Shown: positions 53,847 to 62,746 of the stretch, in pieces | Layout: every line of letters begins with the position of its first letter | How positions within the stretch are numbered: position 1 is the first letter of the stretch | Assembly: GCF_001696535.1 (NCBI RefSeq) | Contig: NZ_MBQE01000001.1 | Location: 1,116,001 to 1,180,000, forward strand | Direction of reading: 5' to 3' | DNA length: 64,000 nucleotides | Source of the DNA: Stappia indica | Lineage (GTDB): Bacteria > Pseudomonadota > Alphaproteobacteria > Rhizobiales > Stappiaceae | The notes under the pieces: generated by a model | Database searches by the model: none | Seen by the model: only the letters and a program-made list of their open reading frames with translations | What the model was told of the DNA's origin: nothing | Made by a program: the position numbers and the translations under genes

Positions 53847-56390
53847 CTAACTTGCCAGAACGTCCTTCACCATCGTCGCCAGCTGCTTCAGCGTGAAGGG
53901 CTTGGGCAGGAACGAGAACTTCTCGTTCTCCGGCAGGTTCTTCTCGAAGGCGTCTTCCGCATAGCCCGAGACGAAGATGATCTTCAGGTCCGGTTGGGTC
54001 TTGCGCAATTCGCGCAAGAGGGTCGGTCCATCCATCTCCGGCATGACCACGTCGGAGACGACCAGGTCCACCTCGCCGTCGGTCTCTTCCATGATCTCAA
54101 GCGCCTCGGCGCCGCTCGAGGCCTCGTGTACGGTATAGCCGCGCGAGGTCAGAGCCCGCGCCGCAAAAGCGCGCACCGCCTCCTCGTCCTCGACCAGCAG
54201 AATGGTGGCCGAACCGGTGAGGTCCGTCAGCTGCGGTGCCTCGACCGGCTTCACCTCCACCTGCTCCGCCTCGTTGCGCACATGGCGCGGCAGGAAGATG
54301 CGGAAGCTGGTGCCCTTGCCGAGCTCGCTGGTGCAGAAGATGAAGCCGCCGGTCTGCTTGACGATGCCGTAGACCGTCGAAAGCCCGAGGCCCGTGCCCT
54401 TGCCGACCTCCTTGGTGGAGAAGAACGGCTCGAAGATCTTCTCCATCACCTCCGGCGTCATGCCGGTGCCGGTGTCGGTGACCTCGGTAAGCACATATTC
54501 GGCCACCGGCATGCCGCGCGTGCCCTCGTAGGACTGCGACTGGTCCTCCGGCACGTTGAGCGTGCGGATGGTCAGGTGGCCGCCCTCGGGCATCGCATCG
54601 CGCGCGTTGACCGCAAGATTGACGATCACCTGCTCGAGCTGGTTGAGATCGGCCATCACCGGCCACAGGTCGCGGCCATGTACGACGCTGAGCTCCACCT
54701 TCTCGCCCAGCAGCCGGTCCAGCAGGATCGACAGGTCCGCCAGAACGTCGTTCAGCGCCAGTTCCTTCGGCCGCAGCGTCTGGCGCCGCGAGAAGGCGAG
54801 CAGCTGGCGCACGAGGCCGGCTGCCCTGTTGGCGTTCTGCTTGATGTTCATGATGTCCTGGAAGGACGGGTCGCTCGGCCGGTGGCTGGCCAGCAGCAGG
54901 TCGGAGAAGCCGATGATGGCGGTCAGCACGTTGTTGAAGTCGTGAGCCACGCCACCGGCCAGCTGGCCGATCGCCTGCATCTTCTGGCCTTGCGCGAACT
55001 GCGCCTCCAGCACGCGCTGCGCCGTCGTTTCCAGCACGTAGACGATGGCCGCGTCCGAGTCGTCCTCGCCGTCTCGCACCGCCGAGACGTAGACGGTGGC
55101 GGAGCGTCCATCCTCGCGCTCGTCGAGGCGCACATCGACCGGCGGGATCTCGCTGCGCCCCTCGGCGGCGGCGGCCAGCGCCTCCATCAGCGCCGGGCGC
55201 GAGGGCGCAGTCACATGGTCGACCAGCTTCGGTGCGCCCTGCGTCGCATCGGACGTGCCGAACAGGCGCACGAAGGGCGCGTTGGTCTTGCTGATGCCGC
55301 CGTCATGGTCGATCGAGGCGATGGCGATCGGCGTGTTGTTGAAGAAGCGCGCGAAACGCACCTCGGACGAGCGCAGCGCCTCGGCCGCATCCTCGCCGCG
55401 CGACCGGTTGAGCACCAGGGTGCGGCTTTCGCCGGGCAGCCCGCCGGCGCCGAAAGGCACCCGGTGGAGGATGCGCACCGGCACCGACCGTCCGCCCCGC
55501 GTGGTCAGGTCGAGATCGAAGGTCTCGGTCTTGACCTCGCCGGCCTTGCCCTGGACCGACAGCAGGAGCTCCGCCCCATCGCCGCGCATGAATTCGCTGA
55601 GGCCGAGCGAGCCGGCCTCGAAGCTGACGAGATCGTAGCCGAGCCAGTCGGCCAGGGTCGCGTTGAGATAGACGACGCGGCCTGCCGCATCGCAGGAGAA
55701 GAAGCCTGCGGGAGCGTGATCGAGGAAATTGATGACCCGCTGCAACTCCTGGAACGAGGTTTCCTGCTCGGTCCGGTCGCCGCTGATATCGGAGAGCTGC
55801 CACACGGTGCAGCCGCGCTCGCTGCCCTGGCCGGTGACCAGCGGCAGCGGGCGCACGCGCACCCGGTACCAGCACGGCTCGCCGTCGTTGCGCCCCAGCG
55901 GATGCGGCAGGCGAATCTCCTCCTCTGCCGCGCGCTCGGCCTCCGCCGCCCGCGTCAGATGGAAGATCGCGTCGGTCGCCGCCGGATCGCTGGAGAAGAC
56001 GCGCTCGACGCCGCGCATCTCGGCCGGGCCCTCGGCGCCGATCAGCCGTCCATAGGCATCGTTCGCGTAGACGATGCGTCCGTCGCGTTCGACGACAAGG
56101 ACGCCGTCTTCCAGCGTGTTGAGAAAGGCGGCCGGGACCGGGCTTGCCGGGGCACGCGAGGAAAAGCGCAGCAGGCCGATGGCGCCGGCGAACAGGGAGA
56201 ACACGCCGATGACGGCCAGGACGCCGAGGAGCGCCAGCACGAAAGGCTCGGCCTGCCCGCGCTCCATCAGCGACAGGGCGGCAGCGGCGCCGACAAGGCC
56301 GAGCGCAAGCAGGATCAGCAACAGGATGCTGCCTGAACGCTCCTGACGCTCGACCGCGGGAGACGACGGACCCCGATCACTTCTGCTCAT
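53847..56390 (-). CDS. cckA: Cell-cycle hybrid histidine kinase CckA
   Basis: An 847-residue hybrid kinase. Two transmembrane helices lie at residues 21-41 and 50-72. Three PAS-like regions follow (about 85-200, 215-330 and 345-460). The HisKA box is [19 protein letters not shown] with phospho-His483. The catalytic domain has [10 protein letters not shown] and TDTGTGM, then [13 protein letters not shown], and a C-terminal receiver domain ([18 protein letters not shown]; phospho-Asp in [12 protein letters not shown]). In Caulobacter, CckA feeds phosphate through ChpT to CtrA and CpdR, or drains it when c-di-GMP rises. This gene ends the leftward flagellar run, with an 83-base gap after flhB. 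Confidence 0.97.
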   Translation of the reverse strand: MSRSDRGPSSPAVERQERSGSILLLILLALGLVGAAAALSLMERGQAEPFVLALLGVLAVIGVFSLFAGAIGLLRFSSRAPASPVPAAFLNTLEDGVLVVERDGRIVYANDAYGRLIGAEGPAEMRGVERVFSSDPAATDAIFHLTRAAEAERAAEEEIRLPHPLGRNDGEPCWYRVRVRPLPLVTGQGSERGCTVWQLSDISGDRTEQETSFQELQRVINFLDHAPAGFFSCDAAGRVVYLNATLADWLGYDLVSFEAGSLGLSEFMRGDGAELLLSVQGKAGEVKTETFDLDLTTRGGRSVPVRILHRVPFGAGGLPGESRTLVLNRSRGEDAAEALRSSEVRFARFFNNTPIAIASIDHDGGISKTNAPFVRLFGTSDATQGAPKLVDHVTAPSRPALMEALAAAAEGRSEIPPVDVRLDEREDGRSATVYVSAVRDGEDDSDAAIVYVLETTAQRVLEAQFAQGQKMQAIGQLAGGVAHDFNNVLTAIIGFSDLLLASHRPSDPSFQDIMNIKQNANRAAGLVRQLLAFSRRQTLRPKELALNDVLADLSILLDRLLGEKVELSVVHGRDLWPVMADLNQLEQVIVNLAVNARDAMPEGGHLTIRTLNVPEDQSQSYEGTRGMPVAEYVLTEVTDTGTGMTPEVMEKIFEPFFSTKEVGKGTGLGLSTVYGIVKQTGGFIFCTSELGKGTSFRIFLPRHVRNEAEQVEVKPVEAPQLTDLTGSATILLVEDEEAVRAFAARALTSRGYTVHEASSGAEALEIMEETDGEVDLVVSDVVMPEMDGPTLLRELRKTQPDLKIIFVSGYAEDAFEKNLPENEKFSFLPKPFTLKQLATMVKDVLAS

Positions 56391-56473
56391 TCACATACCC
56401 CGTGGCGCCAATTGCGCCAGCCTCCCCTTCGGCACCCGCCGGGCGCTCATGCGTCCGGCGACAGGCGCCACTC

Positions 56474-57550
56474 CTAGCTGCGCCAGGAGCGGCGTTCCCG
56501 CATTCGATAAACGAAACCGATCACTTCTGCCACCGCGCGATACTGCTCTTCCGGCACTTCCTGGTCGATGTCGATCAGGGCATAGAGCGCACGGGCGAGC
56601 GGCGGGTTCTCGACCACCGGCACCTCGTTGTCGCGCGCGATCTCCCGGATCCTCAGCGCCACCGCGTCCGTTCCCTTGGCAACGCAGATCGGCGCCTGCA
56701 TGCCCTGTTCGTATTTCAGCGCCACCGCATAGTGGGTCGGGTTGGTGACCACAACCGTCGCCTCCGGCACCGCCGCCATCATCCGTCGGCGCGACCGCTC
56801 CATGCGCAACTGGCGGATCTTGCCCTTCACCAGCGGGTCGCCCTCGGTCTGCTTGTACTCCTCCTTGATCTCGCGCTGGCTCATCTTCTGCTTGTCGAAC
56901 CACTTCTTGCGCTGCCAGATGTAGTCGAGGCCGGCAACAACCGTCATGACCGCGAGGATCGCCGCGATCAACTGCAGGATCAGGGTCTGCACCTCGCTCA
57001 GAAGCACACCCGTTTCGCGGAAGATCATGGTGTCGATCGTGTCGCGCTGGGGCCAGAGGACCGCGACCATCAGGCCGCTGACGACGACGATCTTGATGAG
57101 ACCCTTCGCGAAGTTCACCAGGCTTTCGGAGGAAAAAAGCCGCTTGAAGCCCGCCAGCGGCGAGATCTTCGACAGTTTCGGCTTCATCCGCTCGGCCGAC
57201 CAGATCAGCTGGTGCTGGATGACGTTGCCGATGATCGCGGTCGCCAGCAGCAGGAGCAGCGGCAGCGCGAGAATGGCGCCGATCCGCAATCCCGTGTCGC
57301 GCCACAGCTGGCCGAGACCGCCGGCATCGACCGGAATTTGATGCGAATGGGCAAGATAGCCGCGCAGCGCCGCCTGCAGGCTGTCCGCCGCGCCGGGCGC
57401 CAGAAGCGCCACCACCAGCCCGGTGCCGAGCATGGTGAACCAGGTCGCAACCTCCTGGCTCTTGGCGACGTCACCCTTCTTGAGCGCATCGTCCAGCTTC
57501 TTTTGCGTGGGGTCTTCTGTTTTCTCGGCGTCGTCGTCTTGTTCGGCCAT
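56474..57550 (-). CDS. flhB: Flagellar export-switch protein FlhB
   Basis: A 358-residue FlhB of the flagellar type III secretion apparatus. The N-terminal part has four transmembrane helices between about 35 and 210. The self-cleavage motif NPTH lies in VVVTNPTHYAVALKY near residue 268, so the autocleaved C-terminal switch domain is intact. It is the standard size. The gene follows fliR by 4 bases in the same direction and is followed by cckA. Confidence 0.97.
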   Translation of the reverse strand: MAEQDDDAEKTEDPTQKKLDDALKKGDVAKSQEVATWFTMLGTGLVVALLAPGAADSLQAALRGYLAHSHQIPVDAGGLGQLWRDTGLRIGAILALPLLLLLATAIIGNVIQHQLIWSAERMKPKLSKISPLAGFKRLFSSESLVNFAKGLIKIVVVSGLMVAVLWPQRDTIDTMIFRETGVLLSEVQTLILQLIAAILAVMTVVAGLDYIWQRKKWFDKQKMSQREIKEEYKQTEGDPLVKGKIRQLRMERSRRRMMAAVPEATVVVTNPTHYAVALKYEQGMQAPICVAKGTDAVALRIREIARDNEVPVVENPPLARALYALIDIDQEVPEEQYRAVAEVIGFVYRMRERRSWRS

Positions 57551-57554
57551 CGTC

Positions 57555-58328
57555 CTACCCTGCGATGAACCGGCCGAGCGCCGTCTCGAAATGCGACAGA
57601 TACCACATCATCATCGTCACCAGCAGGGAGAAGAGCATAAGCCCGCCGATGGCGATATTGAGCGGCATCGCGATGAAGAAGATCTGCATTTGCGGCATCA
57701 GCTTGTTGAGCAGGCCGAGCCCGAAATAGAAGACAAGGCCGACCACGATGAACGGCGCGGCGATGCGGATCGCAATGGAAAACAGTTCGGCCGTCAGCAT
57801 CGTGGCAAGCTCCGCCATGTCGCCGACGGGGATGCCGTTTCCGGGAGGAAAGAGCTGGAAACTGTCGTTCATCGCGGCGATCACCAGATAATGCAGGTCG
57901 AAGGCGAAGATCAGCGTGATTCCGAGCAGGCTCAGGAAGGAGCCGATCACCGCGCCCTGCTGACCGTCCATCGTCGGATCCGTCGCCATGGCGAAGGCGA
58001 GGCCCGACTGGTTGGCGATGATCATGCCGGCAATCGACAGGACATAGGTGATGAGACGCGCTCCAAGGCCGATGAAGAAGCCGATGGCGAACTCGGATGC
58101 CAGCAGCACGCCGATCCGCGGCAACGGCATGGTCGCATCGACGGAATAAAGCGGCGCAGCAACGGGATAGAAGACAAGCGTCAGCAACAGCGCCACCGCC
58201 AGGCGGATGTTCGGCGGGATCGATCCCTCGCCCAGGGCCGGCATCAGCATCAGCATCGTGCCGAGCCGGGCGAACAGCAGCATGAACAGCAGCGCCACCT
58301 GGGGAAGAAGGGATATGTCGAAGCTCAT
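57555..58328 (-). CDS. fliR: Flagellar biosynthetic protein FliR
   Basis: A 257-residue multi-pass membrane protein of the export gate. It shows the FliR pattern of about six helices (FMLLFARLGTMLMLMPALGEGSIP; ALLLTLVFYPVAAPL), the central EFAIGFFIGLGARLI block and a late AAPFIVVGLVFYFGLGLLNKLMPQMQIFF block. Length is standard. It lies between fliQ (7 bases away) and flhB (4 bases away), all co-directional. Confidence 0.96.
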   Translation of the reverse strand: MSFDISLLPQVALLFMLLFARLGTMLMLMPALGEGSIPPNIRLAVALLLTLVFYPVAAPLYSVDATMPLPRIGVLLASEFAIGFFIGLGARLITYVLSIAGMIIANQSGLAFAMATDPTMDGQQGAVIGSFLSLLGITLIFAFDLHYLVIAAMNDSFQLFPPGNGIPVGDMAELATMLTAELFSIAIRIAAPFIVVGLVFYFGLGLLNKLMPQMQIFFIAMPLNIAIGGLMLFSLLVTMMMWYLSHFETALGRFIAG

Positions 58329-58335
58329 GGCCGGA

Positions 58336-58605
58336 CTATCCGGAGCCGGTGACGATGAGATCGGCGATACGGGCCGTATAGGCCTCCAGGGCCTGGCTCA
58401 TGAATGGCAAGGCGACCAGCAGCGTCACGAAGATGGCTAGGATCTTCGGAACGAAGACGAGGGTCATCTCCTGGATCTGCGTCAGCGCCTGGAACAGGGC
58501 GATCACCACGCCGATCATCAGGCCGACCACCATCGGCGGGGCGGACACGATGATCAGGGTCCAGATGCCCTGGCGGGCGATATCGAGGACCTCCGGCCCG
58601 GTCAT
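58336..58605 (-). CDS. fliQ: Flagellar biosynthetic protein FliQ
   Basis: An 89-residue two-helix membrane protein of the export gate, from ATG 58605 with a GGAAGGA site. The first helix is IARQGIWTLIIVSAPPMVVGLMIGVVIALFQ and the TQIQEMTLVFVPKI block follows, both typical of FliQ. A longer frame upstream is not FliQ-like. It lies between fliE and fliR in the same direction. Confidence 0.95.
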   Translation of the reverse strand: MTGPEVLDIARQGIWTLIIVSAPPMVVGLMIGVVIALFQALTQIQEMTLVFVPKILAIFVTLLVALPFMSQALEAYTARIADLIVTGSG

Positions 58606-58660
58606 GCTGTTCCTTCCGCTCCGGCGCACCGCCGGCAACGACCGGCGGAACCGCTCAGGC

Positions 58661-58975
58661 TCAGATCGGCATGCGCATGATTTCCTGATAGGCGGAGATC
58701 ACGCGATCGCGCACCGAAACGAGCGTTTCCAAAGCCACCTCGGTCTCGGCGACCGCGGTGACGACATCGACGACATTGGCCTTGCCTTCGGTCAGCGCCA
58801 GCGTCTGCTTGTCGGCGCCGCGCCCCTGGTCGACCACCTGCTCGACGGCCGACTTGACCATGTTGGCGAAGTCCGGCGTCGACGTCGACGAAGTCTTAAC
58901 ACTTGTATCCTGATTCGCCCCCGCAAGCGCGGACGTCATGCGATAGGCGCTGGCGGCGATCGACGGCGTGGACAT
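58661..58975 (-). CDS. fliE: Flagellar hook-basal body protein FliE
   Basis: A 104-residue rod-adaptor protein. The C-terminal block DVVTAVAETEVALETLVSVRDRVISAYQEIMRMPI is the FliE signature, with FANMVKSAVEQV before it. The N-terminus is short and flexible. It joins the MS ring to the rod. It lies between flgC and fliQ in the same operon, with 33 bases before and 55 after. Confidence 0.95.
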   Translation of the reverse strand: MSTPSIAASAYRMTSALAGANQDTSVKTSSTSTPDFANMVKSAVEQVVDQGRGADKQTLALTEGKANVVDVVTAVAETEVALETLVSVRDRVISAYQEIMRMPI

Positions 58976-59008
58976 CTCGTTCTACTCCGAAAAGAAAGGA
59001 TACGCGGG

Positions 59009-59419
59009 TCAGGCGCGCAGGATCTCGATGGTCTTCTGCAGCATCCGGCGGGTCGCGCTGATCAGGTTGAGGTTGGCCTCGTAGGAGCGCTGCGCCTCGC
59101 GCATGTCGACCATCTCGACCAGGGTCTCGACGTTCGGCGTGCGCACATAGCCGCGCTCGTCGGCCGCAGGATGGCCGGGCTCATAGCGGGTCTTGAACTC
59201 CGAGCGGTCGTATTCGACCGGCCCCAGTTCCACCACCTCGGCCTGAAGCTTGCGGTCGAGCTCGGCGCTGAAGGTCGGGATCTTGCGCCGATAGGGATCC
59301 TCCTGCGGGGTGCGCCCGGTGGAGTCCGCATTGGCGATATTCTCTGCGATGATCCGCATGCGGCCGTTCTGGGCCTTCAGGCCCGACGCAGCGATGAAGA
59401 TCGACTTGACGAAATCCAC
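59009..59419 (-). CDS. flgC: Flagellar basal-body rod protein FlgC
   Basis: A 136-residue proximal rod protein, read from GTG 59419, which has GGGGAG 8 bases upstream; TTG starts at 59440 and 59425 are less likely. The N-terminal flagellar rod motif FIAASGLKAQNGRMRIIAENIANADST and the C-terminal TLVEMVDMREAQRSYEANLNLI are both typical of FlgC. It follows flgB by about 45 bases, co-directional. Confidence 0.95.
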   Translation of the reverse strand: MDFVKSIFIAASGLKAQNGRMRIIAENIANADSTGRTPQEDPYRRKIPTFSAELDRKLQAEVVELGPVEYDRSEFKTRYEPGHPAADERGYVRTPNVETLVEMVDMREAQRSYEANLNLISATRRMLQKTIEILRA

Positions 59420-59464
59420 GGTCAAACTCCCCGGCCCCAACGGGCCTGATCACGGCGCGACGGC

Positions 59465-59872
59465 TCAGCCGTTGCGCGACAGGGCGGTTCGGATGAGGCC
59501 GAGCCCCTTCTGGTAGAGCGAGGCAACCGTCTGGTAGTCCATCTGGTTGGCCGTCACCTTCATCATCTGTTCCTCGAGCACCACCGTGTTGCCGTCCGGG
59601 GTGATTTCGAAACCGCTGGCCGCATCGCGCTCGACGCCGCCGGTCTCGCGCATCATCGAGCCGACGATGTGGGCGCTGCTGGTGCGTGCCGTCGCGAGCC
59701 CCACGGTGCGGGCAGCCAGCGCCTTGTCGAAGGAAAAGTCCTCCAGATCCTTGCCGCGGAAGCCCGGCGTATCGGAATTGGCGACGTTCTCGGCAAGGAC
59801 GCCCTGCCGGCTCTGATGCCACTGCATCTTCGACTTGAGCGCCTGGAACAGCGGCAGGTCCGAGATCGACAT
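59465..59872 (-). CDS. flgB: Flagellar basal-body rod protein FlgB
   Basis: A 135-residue proximal rod protein, starting MSISDLPLFQALKSKMQWHQ. It has the N-terminal rod motif RQGVLAENVANSDTPGFRGKDLEDF and a C-terminal NGNTVVLEEQMMKVTANQMDYQTVASLYQKGLGLIRTAL. It is the first gene of the leftward run flgB-flgC-fliE-fliQ-fliR-flhB. A CtrA box lies 61-76 bases before it. Confidence 0.95.
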   Translation of the reverse strand: MSISDLPLFQALKSKMQWHQSRQGVLAENVANSDTPGFRGKDLEDFSFDKALAARTVGLATARTSSAHIVGSMMRETGGVERDAASGFEITPDGNTVVLEEQMMKVTANQMDYQTVASLYQKGLGLIRTALSRNG

Positions 59873-60281
59873 GGGACGGTCTTCCCGTTGCGACGAGGGT
59901 TAACGACTAGGCAGATCCTGCCGGGTAGATGGTTAACGAGGAGTTAACGATTAACGTTTCCGAAAGGAGAATGCCCCGGTTTCCCATGCATCCGCGGCGC
60001 AAGTTCCGATGGCGGCTTGCATATTGGCGGCGGATATCGGCATTTTTTGCCGGGATGCGTTAACCTTCCCTCTTTGAGAGAATCGCGCAAAACAGCTAAA
60101 CAGAATGAAGTAAGGCAGGATTCGCGCGCGTTCGCCGGGCAAGACCGGTTGCGCGATGCCATGGATCGGGGTTAAGGCGCGGGACACTCCAACGCCGGAC
60201 GGACGGGTAGACCGGACCGCAAGGCTCGCGTGACAGGCGGGCAGCGGGCGCACCCTCGAACAGGAAGAGGCCGAGAAAGGC
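59873..60281. other. Divergent regulatory region between flgB and fliO
   Basis: A 409-base stretch with no gene that I can support. It is AT-richer than the genes around it. It contains four TTAA tetramers within about 55 bases next to flgB, two of which form a perfect CtrA box, and must carry promoters for both flagellar operons. Confidence 0.6.
59933..59948 (-). promoter_or_regulatory. CtrA-binding box upstream of flgB
   Basis: TTAA (59933-59936), seven bases, TTAAC (59944-59948): a perfect TTAA-N7-TTAAC consensus. It lies 61-76 bases upstream of flgB. Extra TTAA half-sites are at 59900 and 59951. CtrA is the response regulator that CckA controls. Confidence 0.75.
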
Positions 60282-61910
60282 ATGACAAGTTGGCTGGTTG
60301 ACACCTTTCAGATGGAACCGGGCTGGGCCCGCGGCATCGGTTTCTTTCTCGCGGTGGCGATTGTCCTGGCGCTGATATCCGTTTTCATCTGGATCCTGCG
60401 CCGCATCGCCGGAAGCCGCAGCCTCGGCAGCCGTTCGCGCCAGCCGCGCATCGCGGTGATGGACGCCGCTTCGCTCGACACCCGGCGCCGGCTCGTGCTG
60501 ATCCGACGCGACAATGTCGAGCATCTGCTCCTGGTCGGCGGGCCGAGCGACATCGTCGTCGAGCAGAACATCGTGCGCGGCGTGCCGGTCTCCCAGGCCT
60601 ATCCGCGCCAGCCGGCCATGGGCAGCGAACTGTCCGCCTCGTTCAACCCGCCCGAGATCGAGCCGCAGCCGGTCCCGATCGCGCCCGCCCCGGCGGCAAC
60701 GCCGGCGCCTGTTTCGCAGCCGGCACCGCAGCCCGCGGCCCCGCGCCGTCCGCCTCAGCCCCAGCAGCAGGCCCCTGCTCCGGCCCCGCGCCGCATGGCC
60801 GAGAGCAACGGCGGCGACGCCTCTCCCTTGAAGCGTGCCGGCGCCTCCGTGGCAGCAGCCGGCGCCGCAGTCGCAGGCCTTGCCCGCGCTGCCGCTCCCA
60901 CCCGAAACGAACCGCGCAGCGAGCCGCAAGGCGCGGCCTCCGGCATGGCGCCGCCCGCCTCTCGCCCGGACGCTCCGGCGGCTCCCGCCCCCCGTCCGCC
61001 GCTGCGTCCTCTCGGCACTTCGTCGGCCGCCCCCACAGCGCCGCAGGCACCCGCTGCTCAAGCGCCCGCCGCCCAGGCATCGATGGCCCCGCCGAAGGCT
61101 CCCGAGGTCGCGCCGGCCGTCACCCAGGCCGCCCCGGCTCCGTCGGCTCCGGTGCCGCCTGCCCCGGCGCAGCCGCGACGCGAGCCGTTGCCGCCGATCC
61201 GCCGGAATGTGACGCCGCCATCCTCCGGCCCGGCAGCCAACGCCCGCACGGCGTTCCCGCAGTTCAACGAGACGGCCGACAAGCCTGCCGCCGGCGACAA
61301 GCCGGCTGCGCGCGGCGATCTGTCCGGCGTGACCGCAGGCGCAGCGGCGGGCGCGGCCTCCGCGCCGGCCCCTGCAGCACCTGCACCGGCCGTTTCCTCC
61401 GCTCCCAAGCCCGAGGTGAAGCCGGACGCCAAGGCCGAGGTCAAGCCCGAGCCGAAGGCGGAAGCCAAGCCCGACATGCCGGCAGCCGCGCCTGCGCCGG
61501 CCGCTCCTGCGGCAAGCCGCATCGAGCCGGATCTGGCCTCGCTGGAAGACGCCCTTCTCGCCGAGCTGGACCAGTCGCGCGGCAGCGCCCCGGCGGCGCG
61601 CAGCGAACCGCGCGCGGACTTCACCCCCGTTCCCGCGACCCCGGCTCCGGCCGCCCCGAAGGTCGAGGCGCCCAAGGTGGATGCTCCGGCCCCTGCGGCT
61701 TCCGCACCTGCAGCCCCAGCCAAGCCCGAGGCGCCCGCGCCGGCAGAGCAGGATGCGCCCAAGGCCGAGGAAAAGCCTGCGGATGACGAGCCTGCAGCGG
61801 ACGCCGACAAGGGCGAGGACGCCAAGAAGGACAACGGTCCGGTAACGATGGATGCCATCGAGGAAGAGATGGCGCGCCTGCTGAGCGAGATCGGCGGACC
61901 GCGCAAATGA
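60282..61910 (+). CDS. fliO: FliO-like flagellar biosynthesis protein with a long Pro/Ala-rich tail
   Basis: A 542-residue protein. The N-terminal 120 residues are FliO-like: one helix (ARGIGFFLAVAIVLALISVFIWILRRI), then DTRRRLVLIRRDNVEHLLLVGGPSDIVVEQNI, the usual FliO cytosolic domain. From about residue 125 to 520 the sequence is low-complexity, rich in Pro, Ala, Lys and Glu (repeats such as VKPDAKAEVKPEPKAEAKP). The end has an acidic helix (MDAIEEEMARLLSEIGG). FliO of other bacteria is far shorter (around 100-150 residues). It is 13 bases before fliP. Confidence 0.9.
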   Translation: MTSWLVDTFQMEPGWARGIGFFLAVAIVLALISVFIWILRRIAGSRSLGSRSRQPRIAVMDAASLDTRRRLVLIRRDNVEHLLLVGGPSDIVVEQNIVRGVPVSQAYPRQPAMGSELSASFNPPEIEPQPVPIAPAPAATPAPVSQPAPQPAAPRRPPQPQQQAPAPAPRRMAESNGGDASPLKRAGASVAAAGAAVAGLARAAAPTRNEPRSEPQGAASGMAPPASRPDAPAAPAPRPPLRPLGTSSAAPTAPQAPAAQAPAAQASMAPPKAPEVAPAVTQAAPAPSAPVPPAPAQPRREPLPPIRRNVTPPSSGPAANARTAFPQFNETADKPAAGDKPAARGDLSGVTAGAAAGAASAPAPAAPAPAVSSAPKPEVKPDAKAEVKPEPKAEAKPDMPAAAPAPAAPAASRIEPDLASLEDALLAELDQSRGSAPAARSEPRADFTPVPATPAPAAPKVEAPKVDAPAPAASAPAAPAKPEAPAPAEQDAPKAEEKPADDEPAADADKGEDAKKDNGPVTMDAIEEEMARLLSEIGGPRK

Positions 61911-61923
61911 CGGAACAGCGTCC

Positions 61924-62691
61924 ATGACAGGGGCCCGGCACGCCGTCCTGCCCTTCCGCAAGACGGCGGTCGCGGCCCTTGGCTGTCTCCTTCTGACCTT
62001 CCTTGCCACCGGTGCGCAGGCTCAGGGCGTTTCCATCGATTTCGGTGAAGGCACGGGCCTGACCGAGCGTGCGGTTCAGCTCGTCGCGCTGCTGACTGTT
62101 CTGAGCCTCGCGCCCTCCATCCTGGTGATGGTGACGAGCTTCACCCGTATCGTGGTGGTGCTGTCGCTGCTGCGCTCGGCGATCGGCCTGCAGACGGCGC
62201 CGCCCAACGCGGTGATGACGTCGCTCGCGCTGTTCCTGACGCTCTTCATCATGGCCCCCACCTTCGAGGCCGCCTACAACGAAGGCGTCCAGCCGCTGGT
62301 CGAGGGCAACATCGAACTGACGGAAGCATTCGACCGCGGGTCGCGCCCGTTCCATGCCTTCATGCGGGCGAATGTGCGCGAGAAGGATCTGGGGCTGTTC
62401 ACCGAATTGTCGGGACAGGAAGCGCCGGAAACGCCGGAAGAGATCAGCATGCGCGTGCTGGTGCCGGCCTTCATGATCAGCGAGCTGCGCCGCGCCTTCG
62501 AGATCGGCTTCCTGCTCTATCTGCCGTTCCTGATCATCGACCTCGTCATCGCATCGGTGCTGATGTCGATGGGCATGATGATGCTGCCGCCAGTGGTGAT
62601 TTCACTGCCGTTCAAGCTGATCTTTTTCGTGCTGGTCGACGGATGGAACCTGATCGCGGGAAGCCTGGTCCAGAGCTTCTCGAGCGGATAG
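61924..62691 (+). CDS. fliP: Flagellar biosynthetic protein FliP
   Basis: A 255-residue export-gate protein. An N-terminal signal peptide (cleavage near TGAQA) is followed by the LSLAPSILVMVTSFTRIVVVLSLLRSAIGLQTAPPNAVMTSLALFL region and the C-terminal FEIGFLLYLPFLIIDLVIASVLMSMGMMMLPPVVISLPFKL region, both typical of FliP. Length is normal. It follows fliO by 13 bases in the same direction. FliP assembles with FliR and FliQ, encoded leftward. Confidence 0.97.
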   Translation: MTGARHAVLPFRKTAVAALGCLLLTFLATGAQAQGVSIDFGEGTGLTERAVQLVALLTVLSLAPSILVMVTSFTRIVVVLSLLRSAIGLQTAPPNAVMTSLALFLTLFIMAPTFEAAYNEGVQPLVEGNIELTEAFDRGSRPFHAFMRANVREKDLGLFTELSGQEAPETPEEISMRVLVPAFMISELRRAFEIGFLLYLPFLIIDLVIASVLMSMGMMMLPPVVISLPFKLIFFVLVDGWNLIAGSLVQSFSSG

Positions 62692-62746
62692 CGCCCGGTG
62701 CAACGGCCCTAGTTGCAAGCCCGCCTGCAGAGGTTTCTGGGCGCGT

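Noticed and set aside
53994-56336. A 780-codon plus-strand frame opposite cckA
   Set aside because: CckA is certain from its domains. The other strand gives a Gly/Arg/His/Leu-rich sequence without any motif.
60096-62009. A Gly/Arg/Ser-rich minus-strand frame opposite fliO
   Set aside because: It is the reverse reading of the Pro/Ala-rich tail, so its glycine repeats are forced by composition. FliO with its FliO-like head and the following fliP decide the strand.
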